Shown one piece after another: positions 1-6,709 of a stretch of 11,605 nt of DNA (its first letter is position 1; each line of letters opens with the position of its first letter). Origin of the DNA: an uncultured Desulfobulbaceae bacterium (GTDB lineage Bacteria > Desulfobacterota > Desulfobulbia > Desulfobulbales > Desulfobulbaceae); NCBI GenBank assembly GCA_945787305.1, contig CALZIH010000058.1, positions 1-11,605 on the forward strand. The letters are read 5' to 3'. The notes beneath the pieces were generated by a model that did no database searches, was not told the origin of the DNA, and worked only from the letters and a program-made list of their open reading frames with translations. The translations under genes were made by a program, and so were the position numbers.

Positions 1-602
1 AACGGCACACAACCGATGCCTTCCCGTACAGCCCGCAGCAGCTGGTTTCCGCAGTCCGCGAAGTGATACCCGAAGATTCAATCCTCTCACTGGACAACGG
101 TATGTATAAAATCTGGTTTGCCCGCAACTACAAGGCAACCAGCCCCTCTTCCATTCTCCTTGACAATGCGCTTGCCACCATGGGAGCTGGTCTACCCATT
201 GCCATCACCGCAAAAATGCTTTACCCGAAAAAAAAGGTCGTTGCCATCTGCGGCGATGGCGGATTCATGATGAATTCGCAGGAACTTGAAACGGCCATCC
301 GCCTAAACCTCGACCTCATCATTCTCCTGGTGCGCGACGATGGCCTGGGGATGATCCGCTGGAAGCAAGCGAGCATGAATCTTCCGGACTACGGCCTTAA
401 GTTCGGTAATCCGGACTTTGTCAAGTATGTGAACAGTTACGGTGCTCACGGTTACCGGATCACTCAACCGGGAGAACTCGAGACGACCCTCCACTCCTGC
501 CTGGATGAGCCAGGAGTTCACCTTGTCGACCTGCCAATAGATTACTCTGAAAATGAATCCGTCTTGATTGATGAGCTCCGCCGCAAAACCTGCCTCTTAT
601 GA
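1..602 (+). CDS. Acetolactate synthase large subunit-like ThDP enzyme, C-terminal part (5' end outside window)
   Basis: The frame is open from base 3 to the TGA at 600-602, so the gene enters from the left; the GTG at 63 is internal. The visible ~200 residues are the pyrophosphate-binding domain of a thiamine-diphosphate enzyme. They contain the cofactor motif GDGGFMMNSQELETA at about 247-291, followed about 25 residues later by RDDGLGMIRWKQ, and the helix DNALATMGAGLPIAI upstream. This is the acetolactate synthase large-subunit/IlvB-like fold, which condenses two pyruvates to acetolactate in the cytoplasm. The RDD in place of the usual NN/ND at the metal site is, as I recall, normal for one acetolactate synthase-like subfamily, so a related decarboxylase or ligase cannot be excluded. 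The ending PIDYSEN...LIDELRRK is also typical of that subfamily. No regulatory subunit gene follows; the next gene is unrelated. Confidence 0.85.
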   Translation, partial: RHTTDAFPYSPQQLVSAVREVIPEDSILSLDNGMYKIWFARNYKATSPSSILLDNALATMGAGLPIAITAKMLYPKKKVVAICGDGGFMMNSQELETAIRLNLDLIILLVRDDGLGMIRWKQASMNLPDYGLKFGNPDFVKYVNSYGAHGYRITQPGELETTLHSCLDEPGVHLVDLPIDYSENESVLIDELRRKTCLL

Positions 603-628
603 ACATCATTGCGCATCAATGGTATCAC

Positions 629-657
629 TTGACACCGGCAAGGGAAACTTCTTTAAT
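629..657 (+). promoter_or_regulatory. Sigma-70-type promoter for the sensor kinase
   Basis: A perfect -35 TTGACA (629-634) is followed by a 17-base spacer and TTTAAT (652-657), which matches the -10 consensus at five of six positions. Transcription would begin near 664, giving a leader of about 60 bases before the ATG at 725. This is a prediction from consensus only. Confidence 0.6.
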
Positions 658-724
658 ATAAGATGGTGCGGCCTCTTCTTCTCCAACAAACACAACATCG
701 CAGACTTCGACCGATCTGCACGGT

Positions 725-2722
725 ATGACAGCACAGCTCAAAAAATACACATTCACCCTCCTCTTACTCTGGTTCAGCGCCGGCATGCTTTCGCTTGCAT
801 GGAACATTTATGATAACCAGCAAGAACACAAGGAGTTGGCGTTACAGGCCACCCGCACCTTTCTCTCCCAGTTACAGAACACCAGGGCATGGATTTCGGC
901 CCACGACGGAATATACGTTCCGGTTACGAAAAATCGACGACCCAGTCCACACCTCAATGATGATCCCAAACGCGACCTCACCACAGCCGGCGGCACACAA
1001 CTGACGAAAATCAGTCCGGCAACCGTAATCAGAGAGTTATCTGCCATTACCAGTATAAATAAGGGGGCCGAATTTCACATAACCAGTCTTAATCCTATCA
1101 ATCCAGAAAACCTTCCTTATGCATGGGAAAAGCCTTGGCTTCTTCAATTCTCTACCGATGCTAAAGAAAGAAGCACGATTGTGCGTGAAGATGGCAAAAC
1201 AATATTCCGTTTTATGGCGCCGATCATTTCACAAAGAGACTGCCAGGCCTGTCATGTGGAAAAAAATTACCCCATCGGAGAGGTCCGAGGAGGTATATCC
1301 ATAACACTCCCCATGGAACAAGGCGGCCTGAATTGGCCTCTTCTTCTCAGTCACTTTGGCCCCATGGCGGCGGGCACTCTGCTCATCCTCTTTTTCAGCT
1401 CGAAACTCAACGCCGGTAGATCAGAACTTTTGTCGCTCAACCAAAGCCTGATTGAAGAAATTCGACAGCGCAGAGAGGCCCAGGATAAACTGCAAGAGTC
1501 TAAAGATCAGCTTGAAACACGGGTCATGCAGCGGACCAGTGAACTTCGCCTGATGAACGAACAATTAGAACAAAAAATTCATCAACGGGAGCATATCGAA
1601 GATGCCCTGACCATGATTTATAATGAGTTCTATCAACTCTTTAACTCTGCCCCCGATGGCATGCTCGTGGTTGACGAAGAATTCAACATTTTACGTATAA
1701 ATCAAGCCTTTGCGAGATTTATCGGCTTAGAGAGCAATAAAATCATCGGCCAAAAATGTTTCGATATTTTTTTCGGATCAACCTGCCATACCGACTCCTG
1801 CCCGCTGCAGGCTATTGTCGAGGGAAAAAGGCGATTTGAAGTGGAATGTGAGAAAAGGGTTTCAACAAAGGATCGAAACATCCCCTGCATTGTCACCTCA
1901 ACCCCCTTTCGAGAAGCAGATGGCACCTTGATCGGTGCAATCATGGTCGCTATAGACATCACAACTCGTCGACAAACTGAACAGGCCCTGGAGGGATCAG
2001 CGAAAAAACTTAAGGAAAGCAACCAGGCTCTGGAGGACTTTGCCCATATCATTTCCCACGACCTGCAGGAGCCACTCATGCTGATCCAAGGTTTCAGCAA
2101 CAGGCTGCAGGGAAAAGCCGGTGTTGATCTCAACAAGCAGTGTAATCGTTATATTGAGCAGATAAATTCGGCGGCCGGACGTATGCGTGAACTTATCACC
2201 GGTCTCCTGCTCTACTCCAGGGTCAGTTACAAGACCGAACCTTTTACCGAGGTCGACCTGTCGCTTATTATTGATGGAGTACTTGAGGATCTCGCCTTAC
2301 AGACTGAGAAAAGCCAAAGTACGATTTTTAAAGACAAGTTACCTGTCATCTGGGGTGATCCCCTGCAGATTCGGCAACTCTTCCAAAACCTTATTGGCAA
2401 CAGCTTAAAGTATCGCCGTAAAGACACCCCGCATGAAATGCATATCAAGAATCAGGGAATGGCGTATTGCAAGGATGGTTTGCGCTTCGTCCAGATATCC
2501 ATCAGCGACAATGGCCTCGGCTTTAGACCCGAAGATGGCGACCACATTTTTGATATTTTTGAACGGCTCCAAGGCGACAAAAAAGAGGAAGGAACAGGAA
2601 TCGGCTTGGCAATCTGCAAAAAAATTATCGAGCGGCACGGCGGCAGTATACGCGCAAGCGGTCAACCGGAACAAGGGGCAGAATTCACCATCCGTCTACC
2701 TCAAAAAAACAATATAACTTAA
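725..2722 (+). CDS. Membrane sensor histidine kinase with DUF3365 (Tll0287-like) haem domain and PAS domain
   Basis: This 665-residue protein has a transmembrane helix at about 8-28, a periplasmic region at about 30-203, and a second helix at about 204-226. The periplasmic part resembles DUF3365/Tll0287-like domains and holds CQACH (173-177), a CxxCH motif expected to attach c-type haem. A charged coiled coil (about 235-295) leads to a PAS/PAC domain (about 298-415) with two cysteines (C354, C359). HisKA follows with SHDLQEP and phospho-acceptor H445. HATPase has an N-box LFQNLIGNSLKY (552-563), DNGLGF (595-600) and GTGIGLAICK (623-632). It is therefore probably a redox, haem or gas sensor that autophosphorylates. 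No response regulator lies next to it, so it is an orphan kinase here. The ATG at 725 is chosen because the next Met (residue 21) would cut the first helix; no clear ribosome site is visible. A promoter is predicted at 629-657. Confidence 0.92.
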   Translation: MTAQLKKYTFTLLLLWFSAGMLSLAWNIYDNQQEHKELALQATRTFLSQLQNTRAWISAHDGIYVPVTKNRRPSPHLNDDPKRDLTTAGGTQLTKISPATVIRELSAITSINKGAEFHITSLNPINPENLPYAWEKPWLLQFSTDAKERSTIVREDGKTIFRFMAPIISQRDCQACHVEKNYPIGEVRGGISITLPMEQGGLNWPLLLSHFGPMAAGTLLILFFSSKLNAGRSELLSLNQSLIEEIRQRREAQDKLQESKDQLETRVMQRTSELRLMNEQLEQKIHQREHIEDALTMIYNEFYQLFNSAPDGMLVVDEEFNILRINQAFARFIGLESNKIIGQKCFDIFFGSTCHTDSCPLQAIVEGKRRFEVECEKRVSTKDRNIPCIVTSTPFREADGTLIGAIMVAIDITTRRQTEQALEGSAKKLKESNQALEDFAHIISHDLQEPLMLIQGFSNRLQGKAGVDLNKQCNRYIEQINSAAGRMRELITGLLLYSRVSYKTEPFTEVDLSLIIDGVLEDLALQTEKSQSTIFKDKLPVIWGDPLQIRQLFQNLIGNSLKYRRKDTPHEMHIKNQGMAYCKDGLRFVQISISDNGLGFRPEDGDHIFDIFERLQGDKKEEGTGIGLAICKKIIERHGGSIRASGQPEQGAEFTIRLPQKNNIT

Positions 2723-2755
2723 ATAACAAAAGGTTAGTAAGCAGAAAGTCTCCAA

Positions 2756-2775
2756 TATAGGTAAAAATACCTATA
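2756..2775. repeat. Perfect 8-bp inverted repeat, possible operator or weak terminator
   Basis: The arms TATAGGTA (2756-2763) and TACCTATA (2768-2775) are exact complements around AAAA. The repeat lies 34 bases after the kinase stop codon and 22 bases before the -35 of the PilZ promoter. The stem has only two G:C pairs and no clean T-tract follows, so a protein-binding site is at least as likely as a terminator. The core GGTA-N4-TACC recurs at 8871-8882. Confidence 0.5.
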
Positions 2776-2797
2776 CAATTTTGCGTACAGTTACCAA

Positions 2798-2827
2798 TTG
2801 ACACGCCCCCGCAACACTCTGTAGTAT
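2798..2827 (+). promoter_or_regulatory. Sigma-70-type promoter for the PilZ gene
   Basis: A perfect TTGACA (2798-2803) is separated by 18 bases from TAGTAT (2822-2827), which matches the -10 consensus at four of six. Transcription would start near 2834, giving a leader of about 35 bases that contains the GGAGG ribosome site. The PilZ gene can thus be expressed independently of the kinase. Confidence 0.5.
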
Positions 2828-2858
2828 AAAAAAGATCACATAAATATGGAAGTGGAAC

Positions 2859-2863
2859 GGAGG
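2859..2863 (+). promoter_or_regulatory. Ribosome binding site that decides a TTG start
   Basis: GGAGG ends five bases before the TTG at 2869 and 17 bases before the first in-frame ATG at 2881. The spacing favours the TTG as start of the PilZ protein. Confidence 0.6.
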
Positions 2864-2868
2864 TAGCA

Positions 2869-3255
2869 TTGGAAACAAAAATGAAAGCAACCATAAAGGC
2901 TGATCAACCTGAACGGCGTCAGTCGCCAAGACACAGTTTAACGGAAGGCCCCTTGGCTATTAACCCACATATTTTAGGCCCTATCCTGAACCTGAGCCTA
3001 CACGGCATGATGTTTGAGTATAACGGCGACGACTTGAACAATGGCGAGTTGCTAGATCTCGGTATCTTTGACAGCGAATCGAAATTACTGCTCACAGGCC
3101 TGCAGACCAGGACAATTCGCGACCACATCATTAAAAACAAGAATAGTTTCCTTCCAATAATTCGAAAAATAAGAGCTGTTGAATTTCTTGCCCCCTCCGG
3201 TGAACAACTGCAACAAATCCGTCAAATCATAGCTGATCAAGGGATGATGTCATAG
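2869..3255 (+). CDS. PilZ domain protein (probable c-di-GMP receptor)
   Basis: This 128-residue protein is essentially one PilZ domain. It carries the RxxxR motif in ERRQSPRHS (R17, R21) and the second motif NLSLHG (41-46), the usual (D/N)xSxxG that contacts the guanines. Both c-di-GMP-binding motifs are therefore present. The domain continues through alternating beta strands (LLDLGIFD, KLLLTGLQT, RAVEFL) to a C-terminal helix. There is no signal peptide, membrane helix or output domain, so it should be a cytoplasmic single-domain adaptor; its target (flagella, polysaccharide or other) cannot be told from the sequence. The TTG start rests on the GGAGG spacing; using the ATG at 2881 would remove four residues and change nothing functional. 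It has its own promoter and is followed by a long gap, so it is probably monocistronic. Confidence 0.85.
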   Translation: METKMKATIKADQPERRQSPRHSLTEGPLAINPHILGPILNLSLHGMMFEYNGDDLNNGELLDLGIFDSESKLLLTGLQTRTIRDHIIKNKNSFLPIIRKIRAVEFLAPSGEQLQQIRQIIADQGMMS

Positions 3256-3315
3256 GAGCGCAAATTATTCATAGATACATCTCAACTGTAAGCGATTTCC
3301 CCCGAACCCTACAAA

Positions 3316-3600
3316 TCAGGATTCTCCTACGCCGAAACCCTGCATACCTCTGGCTTGGAAAAAAGATGTCATCACATTTTTTGTAGGCAGGCTGGTTTGC
3401 ATTTTCCTATAACCGCCATCCAGTATAGTTTCATCCTTACCGCAACGGTCCTTGTGCACCACCACGAGTAAAACTACTGTACCTCTTCCCCGTCCATCGT
3501 TATACTGAAAAAAAACGGCCCTGTTTCCATCTACTGAGAGCAAGGTATAACGCTCTCCCTGTACAGCACTTGATACCGGGGCAGGGAAATGATCAAACCA
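3316..3600 (-). other. Unassigned open frame, possible gene remnant
   Basis: On the minus strand there is no stop from 3600 down to the TGA at 3316-3318, about 95 codons. There is no ATG near the upstream end; the only early start-like codon is TTG at 3543, which would give 75 residues. The upstream end is closed by a stop at 3601-3603 and runs into the zwf 5' region. The reading has a fairly protein-like composition (VFFQYNDGRGRG, DGGYRKMQTSLP), and since no other gene overlaps most of it, it is not simply a shadow. I do not recognise a family. It could be a decayed gene fragment or chance. Confidence 0.25.
3536..3557. repeat. Small hairpin upstream of zwf
   Basis: GAGAGC (3536-3541) and GCTCTC (3552-3557) form a perfect 6-bp stem around a 10-base loop. 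No T-tract follows on either strand, so it is not an obvious terminator. It could be a leader structure or operator for zwf, or chance. Confidence 0.3.
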
Positions 3601-3614
3601 TCACCGAATCAGCC

Positions 3615-5144
3615 ATGGAACTTCATACCTGCGATCTCCCCGATGAAAACATCCTCTCTCCCTGCACAATCGTAATTTTTGGTGGTTCAGGAGACCTGAC
3701 ACAACGCAAACTTATTCCAGCTCTTTTTGCACTATTTCAGCAGGAAAGACTACCAAAACCGTTTACCATTATCGGGTGTGGCAGAACAGAACTTGATAAT
3801 ACAACCTACCGTAACCAGCTTTCCGATCATTACCGGCATGAAGGCAATGATCTTTCAGCCTGGCTTGCATTCGCAGCCAACCTCCACTACCAAACCATCG
3901 AATATACAAAAGAGAGTTTTTTTCAGCTGGCGGCCACCCTGCGAGACCTTGATCAGCGGAAGAAGACCATGGGGAACCGTATCTTTGACCTGGCCGTCCC
4001 GCCGCAGCTCTATCCGATCATCGCAACCCTCCTTGGTCAGGCCGGTCTGGCTAGAGAACATCAAAACGACAATGGTTGGGGTCGTATAGTTGTTGAAAAA
4101 CCTTTTGGCCACGACTTAAACAGTGCCACGCAGTTGGATAAAGTACTGCACACCCATTTTCATGAACAGCAAATCTATCGAATTGATCATTACCTGGCAA
4201 AAGAAACAGTACAAAACCTGTTGATCTTCAGGTTTGCCAACACCATCGTCGAGCCGGTATGGAACAGGCATTATATAGAGTATGTTGGAATTACAGCCGC
4301 TGAAAAATTGGGGGTGGAAAACCGGGCAAGCTATTATGATAATTCAGGTGTACTCCGTGATATGTTTCAAAACCATATGATGCAACTACTTGTTCTCTCC
4401 GCCATGGAGCCTCCGTACAGACTCTCCCCTGATGCCGTACAGGACGAAAAGGCAAAAGTAATAAAATCATTGCGAAATTTCCATCCCCAGGGAAGCCGGC
4501 TCTGTTTGGGCCAATACGGACCAGGAACAATCGATGGAGATAAGGTGGTCGGTTACCGGCAGGAACAGGGTATTCCGGAACATTCCAAAACCCCGACCTT
4601 TGCCATGATGAAACTCTTTATCGATAATTGGCGCTGGCAGGACGTTCCCTTCTACCTGGTCTCCGGCAAAAGGCTCCCTCGAAAAGAAACTCGAATAGTC
4701 ATCCAATTCAAAGAGGTGCCGCACTCCCTTTTCCAAGGCATGCTCGGTGACAGTATCCATGCAAACCGTCTGGTTATTGAAACCTTCCCGGAAGAGGCCA
4801 TCCGTTTGAATTTTCAAACCAAAAATCCTGGCACCTCTGTTTGCCTCCGCTCCATGACCATGGATTTCTCCTACCATGAGCACTTTAAAAGTATCTCTCT
4901 TGATGCCTATGCCCGTGTCCTACTCGACTGTATTGGTGGCGATCACATGCTCTTTTGGCGCCAGGACGGTATTGAAGCATCCTGGGCGTTTTTAACCCCT
5001 GTTCTCGAAGAATGTGAGCGGCACTGTCAAAGTGGTAAATCTTTGCAATTCTACCCAGCAGGTAGCTGGGGGCCGGAAACAACGACAGACATGACACGTA
5101 AAATCATAACCTCTGCAGAATACAACAAGGCATCAAGCCTATAA
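3615..5144 (+). CDS. zwf: Glucose-6-phosphate 1-dehydrogenase
   Basis: This enzyme oxidises glucose 6-phosphate to 6-phosphogluconolactone while reducing NADP+ or NAD+, the entry to the oxidative pentose phosphate or Entner-Doudoroff route in the cytoplasm. From the ATG at 3615 it is 509 residues, normal for the family. The N-terminal Rossmann fingerprint IFGGSGDLTQRKLIP lies at about 21-35. EKPFGHDL is at 161-168 and the substrate site RIDHYLAKE at 189-197, where the family usually has RIDHYLGKE. The catalytic-base histidine is in QNHMMQLL (H254). SGKRLP (350-355) replaces the common TGKRLP/RTGKR. The C-terminus has the usual GDHMLFWRQDGIEASW and YPAGSWGP. The frame extends to a TTG at 3570, but the ATG at 3615 sits about 15 residues before the first conserved strand, as expected; neither start has a clear ribosome site. 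No 6-phosphogluconolactonase or gnd lies beside it. Confidence 0.96.
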   Translation: MELHTCDLPDENILSPCTIVIFGGSGDLTQRKLIPALFALFQQERLPKPFTIIGCGRTELDNTTYRNQLSDHYRHEGNDLSAWLAFAANLHYQTIEYTKESFFQLAATLRDLDQRKKTMGNRIFDLAVPPQLYPIIATLLGQAGLAREHQNDNGWGRIVVEKPFGHDLNSATQLDKVLHTHFHEQQIYRIDHYLAKETVQNLLIFRFANTIVEPVWNRHYIEYVGITAAEKLGVENRASYYDNSGVLRDMFQNHMMQLLVLSAMEPPYRLSPDAVQDEKAKVIKSLRNFHPQGSRLCLGQYGPGTIDGDKVVGYRQEQGIPEHSKTPTFAMMKLFIDNWRWQDVPFYLVSGKRLPRKETRIVIQFKEVPHSLFQGMLGDSIHANRLVIETFPEEAIRLNFQTKNPGTSVCLRSMTMDFSYHEHFKSISLDAYARVLLDCIGGDHMLFWRQDGIEASWAFLTPVLEECERHCQSGKSLQFYPAGSWGPETTTDMTRKIITSAEYNKASSL

Positions 5145-5379
5145 ATGTATGAGTATCTTTTGTATACTTGGCATGCCATCACCAGGTATTTGACAATATC
5201 ACCCTGCCTCAAATCAGAGGGGATGGATCGGCAGCTATTGAAGCGGTGATGAAAATGTTCCCGTTGGCCCTCTCATCATATCTATTGGGAGACAAGCGCT
5301 GTAGTTTTAATTTTTCTTCCTGTTGTTTTCTGTTATAGTAGCACTTCATCCCCTTATCCACCTAGACTGTTACCATCGC
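5145..5379. other. Spacer between zwf and aat
   Basis: No gene is supported in these 235 bases. An isolated TTGACA (5190-5195) has no matching -10 at proper spacing. TTGGGA (5285-5290) with TAATTT 17 bases on (5308-5313), or TATAGT at 5334-5339, are weak candidates for the aat promoter. No terminator for zwf is visible. Confidence 0.4.
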
Positions 5380-6123
5380 ATGCCTGTCTTTCAACTGCCC
5401 CGCGAAATACTCTTTCCTGACCCCGAGTTTGCCGAACCCGACGGCCTGCTTGCCGTTGGTGGAGACCTGTCTACTGAACGGCTCCTGGAGGCCTATCGCC
5501 AGGGGATCTTCCCCTGGTACTCCCAAGGCGAACCGCTTCTCTGGTGGAGCCCTGCGCCGAGGCTCATTCTCGTACCGGAAGAATTCCACTTGCCAAAACG
5601 TTTGGCCCGCACCCTCAGGCAACAAACATTTACCCTGACCGCTGACACCGTTTTTTCCCGGATAGTTACCGAGTGCGCGGAGACACGCCTTCGCACCGGC
5701 GAAGATACCTGGATAACTGATGATATGAAGAAAGCGTATATTCGGCTGCACGAACTTGGTTTTGCCCACTCCATTGAGTGTTGGCAAGCCGACACACTGG
5801 TTGGCGGGCTTTACGGTGTGTGTCTTGACAGATTTTTTTTCGGAGAATCCATGTTCTCGCTTGTCAGCAACGCTTCAAAAGTCGCCTTGGCGACACTTGT
5901 CGCTCAATGCAAAATAAAAGGAATCAGAATAATCGACTGTCAGATGACAACTGCTCATCTTATCAGGTTTGGTGCAAGAGAGGTCTCAAGGGATATGTTC
6001 AGACGGCACCTCACTCTGTTAATCAGGAACAGAGCAGGGCAAAAAAAATGGCGCCTGGAGGGAAACGACAAGGAGGAGATCGTTTCCACAGGCGCCTGCC
6101 AGGAAGGAGAAGAACAATATTAA
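5380..6123 (+). CDS. aat: Leucyl/phenylalanyl-tRNA-protein transferase
   Basis: Aat adds Leu or Phe from aminoacyl-tRNA to proteins with N-terminal Lys or Arg, marking them for ClpS/ClpAP degradation by the N-end rule. The start is put at the ATG at 5380 because the family begins just before the strand that leads to GLLAVGGDLSTERLLEAYR (22-40); the frame runs back to a TTG at 5323, but those extra 19 residues are not family-like. Other signatures are GIFPWY (42-47), WWSPAPR (55-61), GGLYGV and FFGESMFS with the conserved Glu, and DCQMTTAHLIRFGA with the conserved Gln and the usual C-terminal fold. The 247-residue length slightly exceeds the E. coli enzyme (234). The extra C-terminal tail, after MFRRHLTLL, is charged and unconserved-looking, and its DNA encodes a strong hairpin that appears to be the terminator of the opposing gene. 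No ribosome site is evident. Confidence 0.96.
   Translation: MPVFQLPREILFPDPEFAEPDGLLAVGGDLSTERLLEAYRQGIFPWYSQGEPLLWWSPAPRLILVPEEFHLPKRLARTLRQQTFTLTADTVFSRIVTECAETRLRTGEDTWITDDMKKAYIRLHELGFAHSIECWQADTLVGGLYGVCLDRFFFGESMFSLVSNASKVALATLVAQCKIKGIRIIDCQMTTAHLIRFGAREVSRDMFRRHLTLLIRNRAGQKKWRLEGNDKEEIVSTGACQEGEEQY
6041..6096 (-). terminator. Intrinsic terminator for the minus-strand gene, inside the aat coding end
   Basis: The outer arms GGCGCCTG (6050-6057) and CAGGCGCC (6089-6096) and the inner arms GGAAACGA (6061-6068) and TCGTTTCC (6080-6087) are perfect complements, separated by a 3/1-base internal bulge and an 11-base loop. The plus strand has eight A residues at 6041-6048, so a transcript made from the minus strand ends hairpin-A-U8. 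That is the layout of a rho-independent terminator for the gene whose stop is at 6151. The plus strand has no T-tract after the hairpin, so it is not a terminator for aat. Confidence 0.8.
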
Positions 6124-6150
6124 AAAAAGGAGCCTGACATTACTGCCTCG

Positions 6151-6540
6151 TTAGTTTTCCACAACATTCCAATCAAGGGGAGGTCCGTTAATTTTCTCGC
6201 ATAGCCATTTTTTCAACGCTTTATTGGGAGGATGTACTGTTCCACCGGGAAGCTTACCGTCTTCTTCACAGGAGGCCATGAACAACTCTTCTGGAACTTC
6301 AAAATCGCCAATTTCTTCAGCCCCTTCTACGGTTCGCCGTATAAGGGTCACCCTGTGTGGCCATATCCAGTCATACAATACAAAATAGATAGATTCGTCA
6401 CCTGCACTGGCAACAAAGTCATTGCCTCGCACCCAACCGGTTCCCCATTCAAGATACATTTCAACAGCCTTTTCCGGGGTCATCGTCCAATCAATTGCAT
6501 TAACTAAATGACGCTGCGTTTTTAATTGTCCAAAATTCAT
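6151..6540 (-). CDS. Small conserved-looking protein of unknown function (possibly DVU0772-like)
   Basis: The 129-residue product has no signal peptide, membrane helix or catalytic motif that I recognise. It has a segment AIDWTMTPEKAVEMYLEWG (15-33) followed by a strand-rich middle (SIYFVLYDWIWPHRVTLIRR), and then an acidic region with ELF. From memory it resembles the deltaproteobacterial DVU0772-type proteins of unknown function; I could not check this. The frame extends to an ATG at 6570, but the predicted promoter would start transcription near 6578, leaving only about eight leader bases. The ATG at 6540, preceded by TGGGGGC about five bases away, is therefore preferred. The gene is convergent with aat (stops 27 bases apart) and ends at the hairpin within aat. 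It is probably a single-gene transcript. Confidence 0.7.
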   Translation of the reverse strand: MNFGQLKTQRHLVNAIDWTMTPEKAVEMYLEWGTGWVRGNDFVASAGDESIYFVLYDWIWPHRVTLIRRTVEGAEEIGDFEVPEELFMASCEEDGKLPGGTVHPPNKALKKWLCEKINGPPLDWNVVEN

Positions 6541-6584
6541 ATTGCCCCCATCAACGACTATCTCATTCATCCGATGTTACTTCT

Positions 6585-6612
6585 AGTATAAGTACCACAT
6601 CGTGGCTGTCAA
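6585..6612 (-). promoter_or_regulatory. Near-consensus promoter for the small minus-strand gene
   Basis: On the minus strand TTGACA (6612-6607) is a perfect -35, followed by a 16-base spacer and TATACT (6590-6585), five of six for the -10. The start near 6578 supports the downstream ATG at 6540. A/T-rich sequence just upstream (6613-6650) could act as an UP element. Confidence 0.65.
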
Positions 6613-6709
6613 GAAAAAAAGACACCACTGGCCTTTTTATGATAAAAAAGAGGAAAAGAGTTGCTAGAGTGTACGAATCAACAGGTAGGGCCAACGAAAA
6701 AATGCGTGA

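Larger units (their letters stand above)
3256..3614. other. Long gap before zwf
   Basis: No confidently real gene lies in these 359 bases. They hold a minus-strand open frame (3316-3600, listed separately), a hairpin (3536-3557), and a possible -10 TATACT (3501-3506) that lacks a convincing -35. The zwf promoter is presumably here, but I cannot place it. The T at 3570 begins a TTG codon in the zwf frame that would extend the enzyme by 15 residues. Confidence 0.5.

Noticed and set aside
568..813. Short plus-strand frame bridging the acetolactate synthase end and kinase start
   Set aside because: It overlaps two well-supported genes and the predicted promoter, and its product has no family features.
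1702..2136. 144-codon minus-strand open frame
   Set aside because: It is antisense to the PAS and HisKA parts of the sensor kinase, with no supporting ribosome site or motifs.
5216..5337. In-frame stretch of about 40 codons in the zwf-aat spacer, considered as a gene remnant
   Set aside because: It is short, ends in a low-complexity Phe/Ser/Cys run and shows no recognisable motif.
6633..6650. A/T-rich inverted repeat CTTTTTAT/ATAAAAAAG between the RSH stop and the small gene
   Set aside because: It is low-complexity with an imperfect arm and almost no G:C pairs; too weak for a terminator call, although it may be an UP element.
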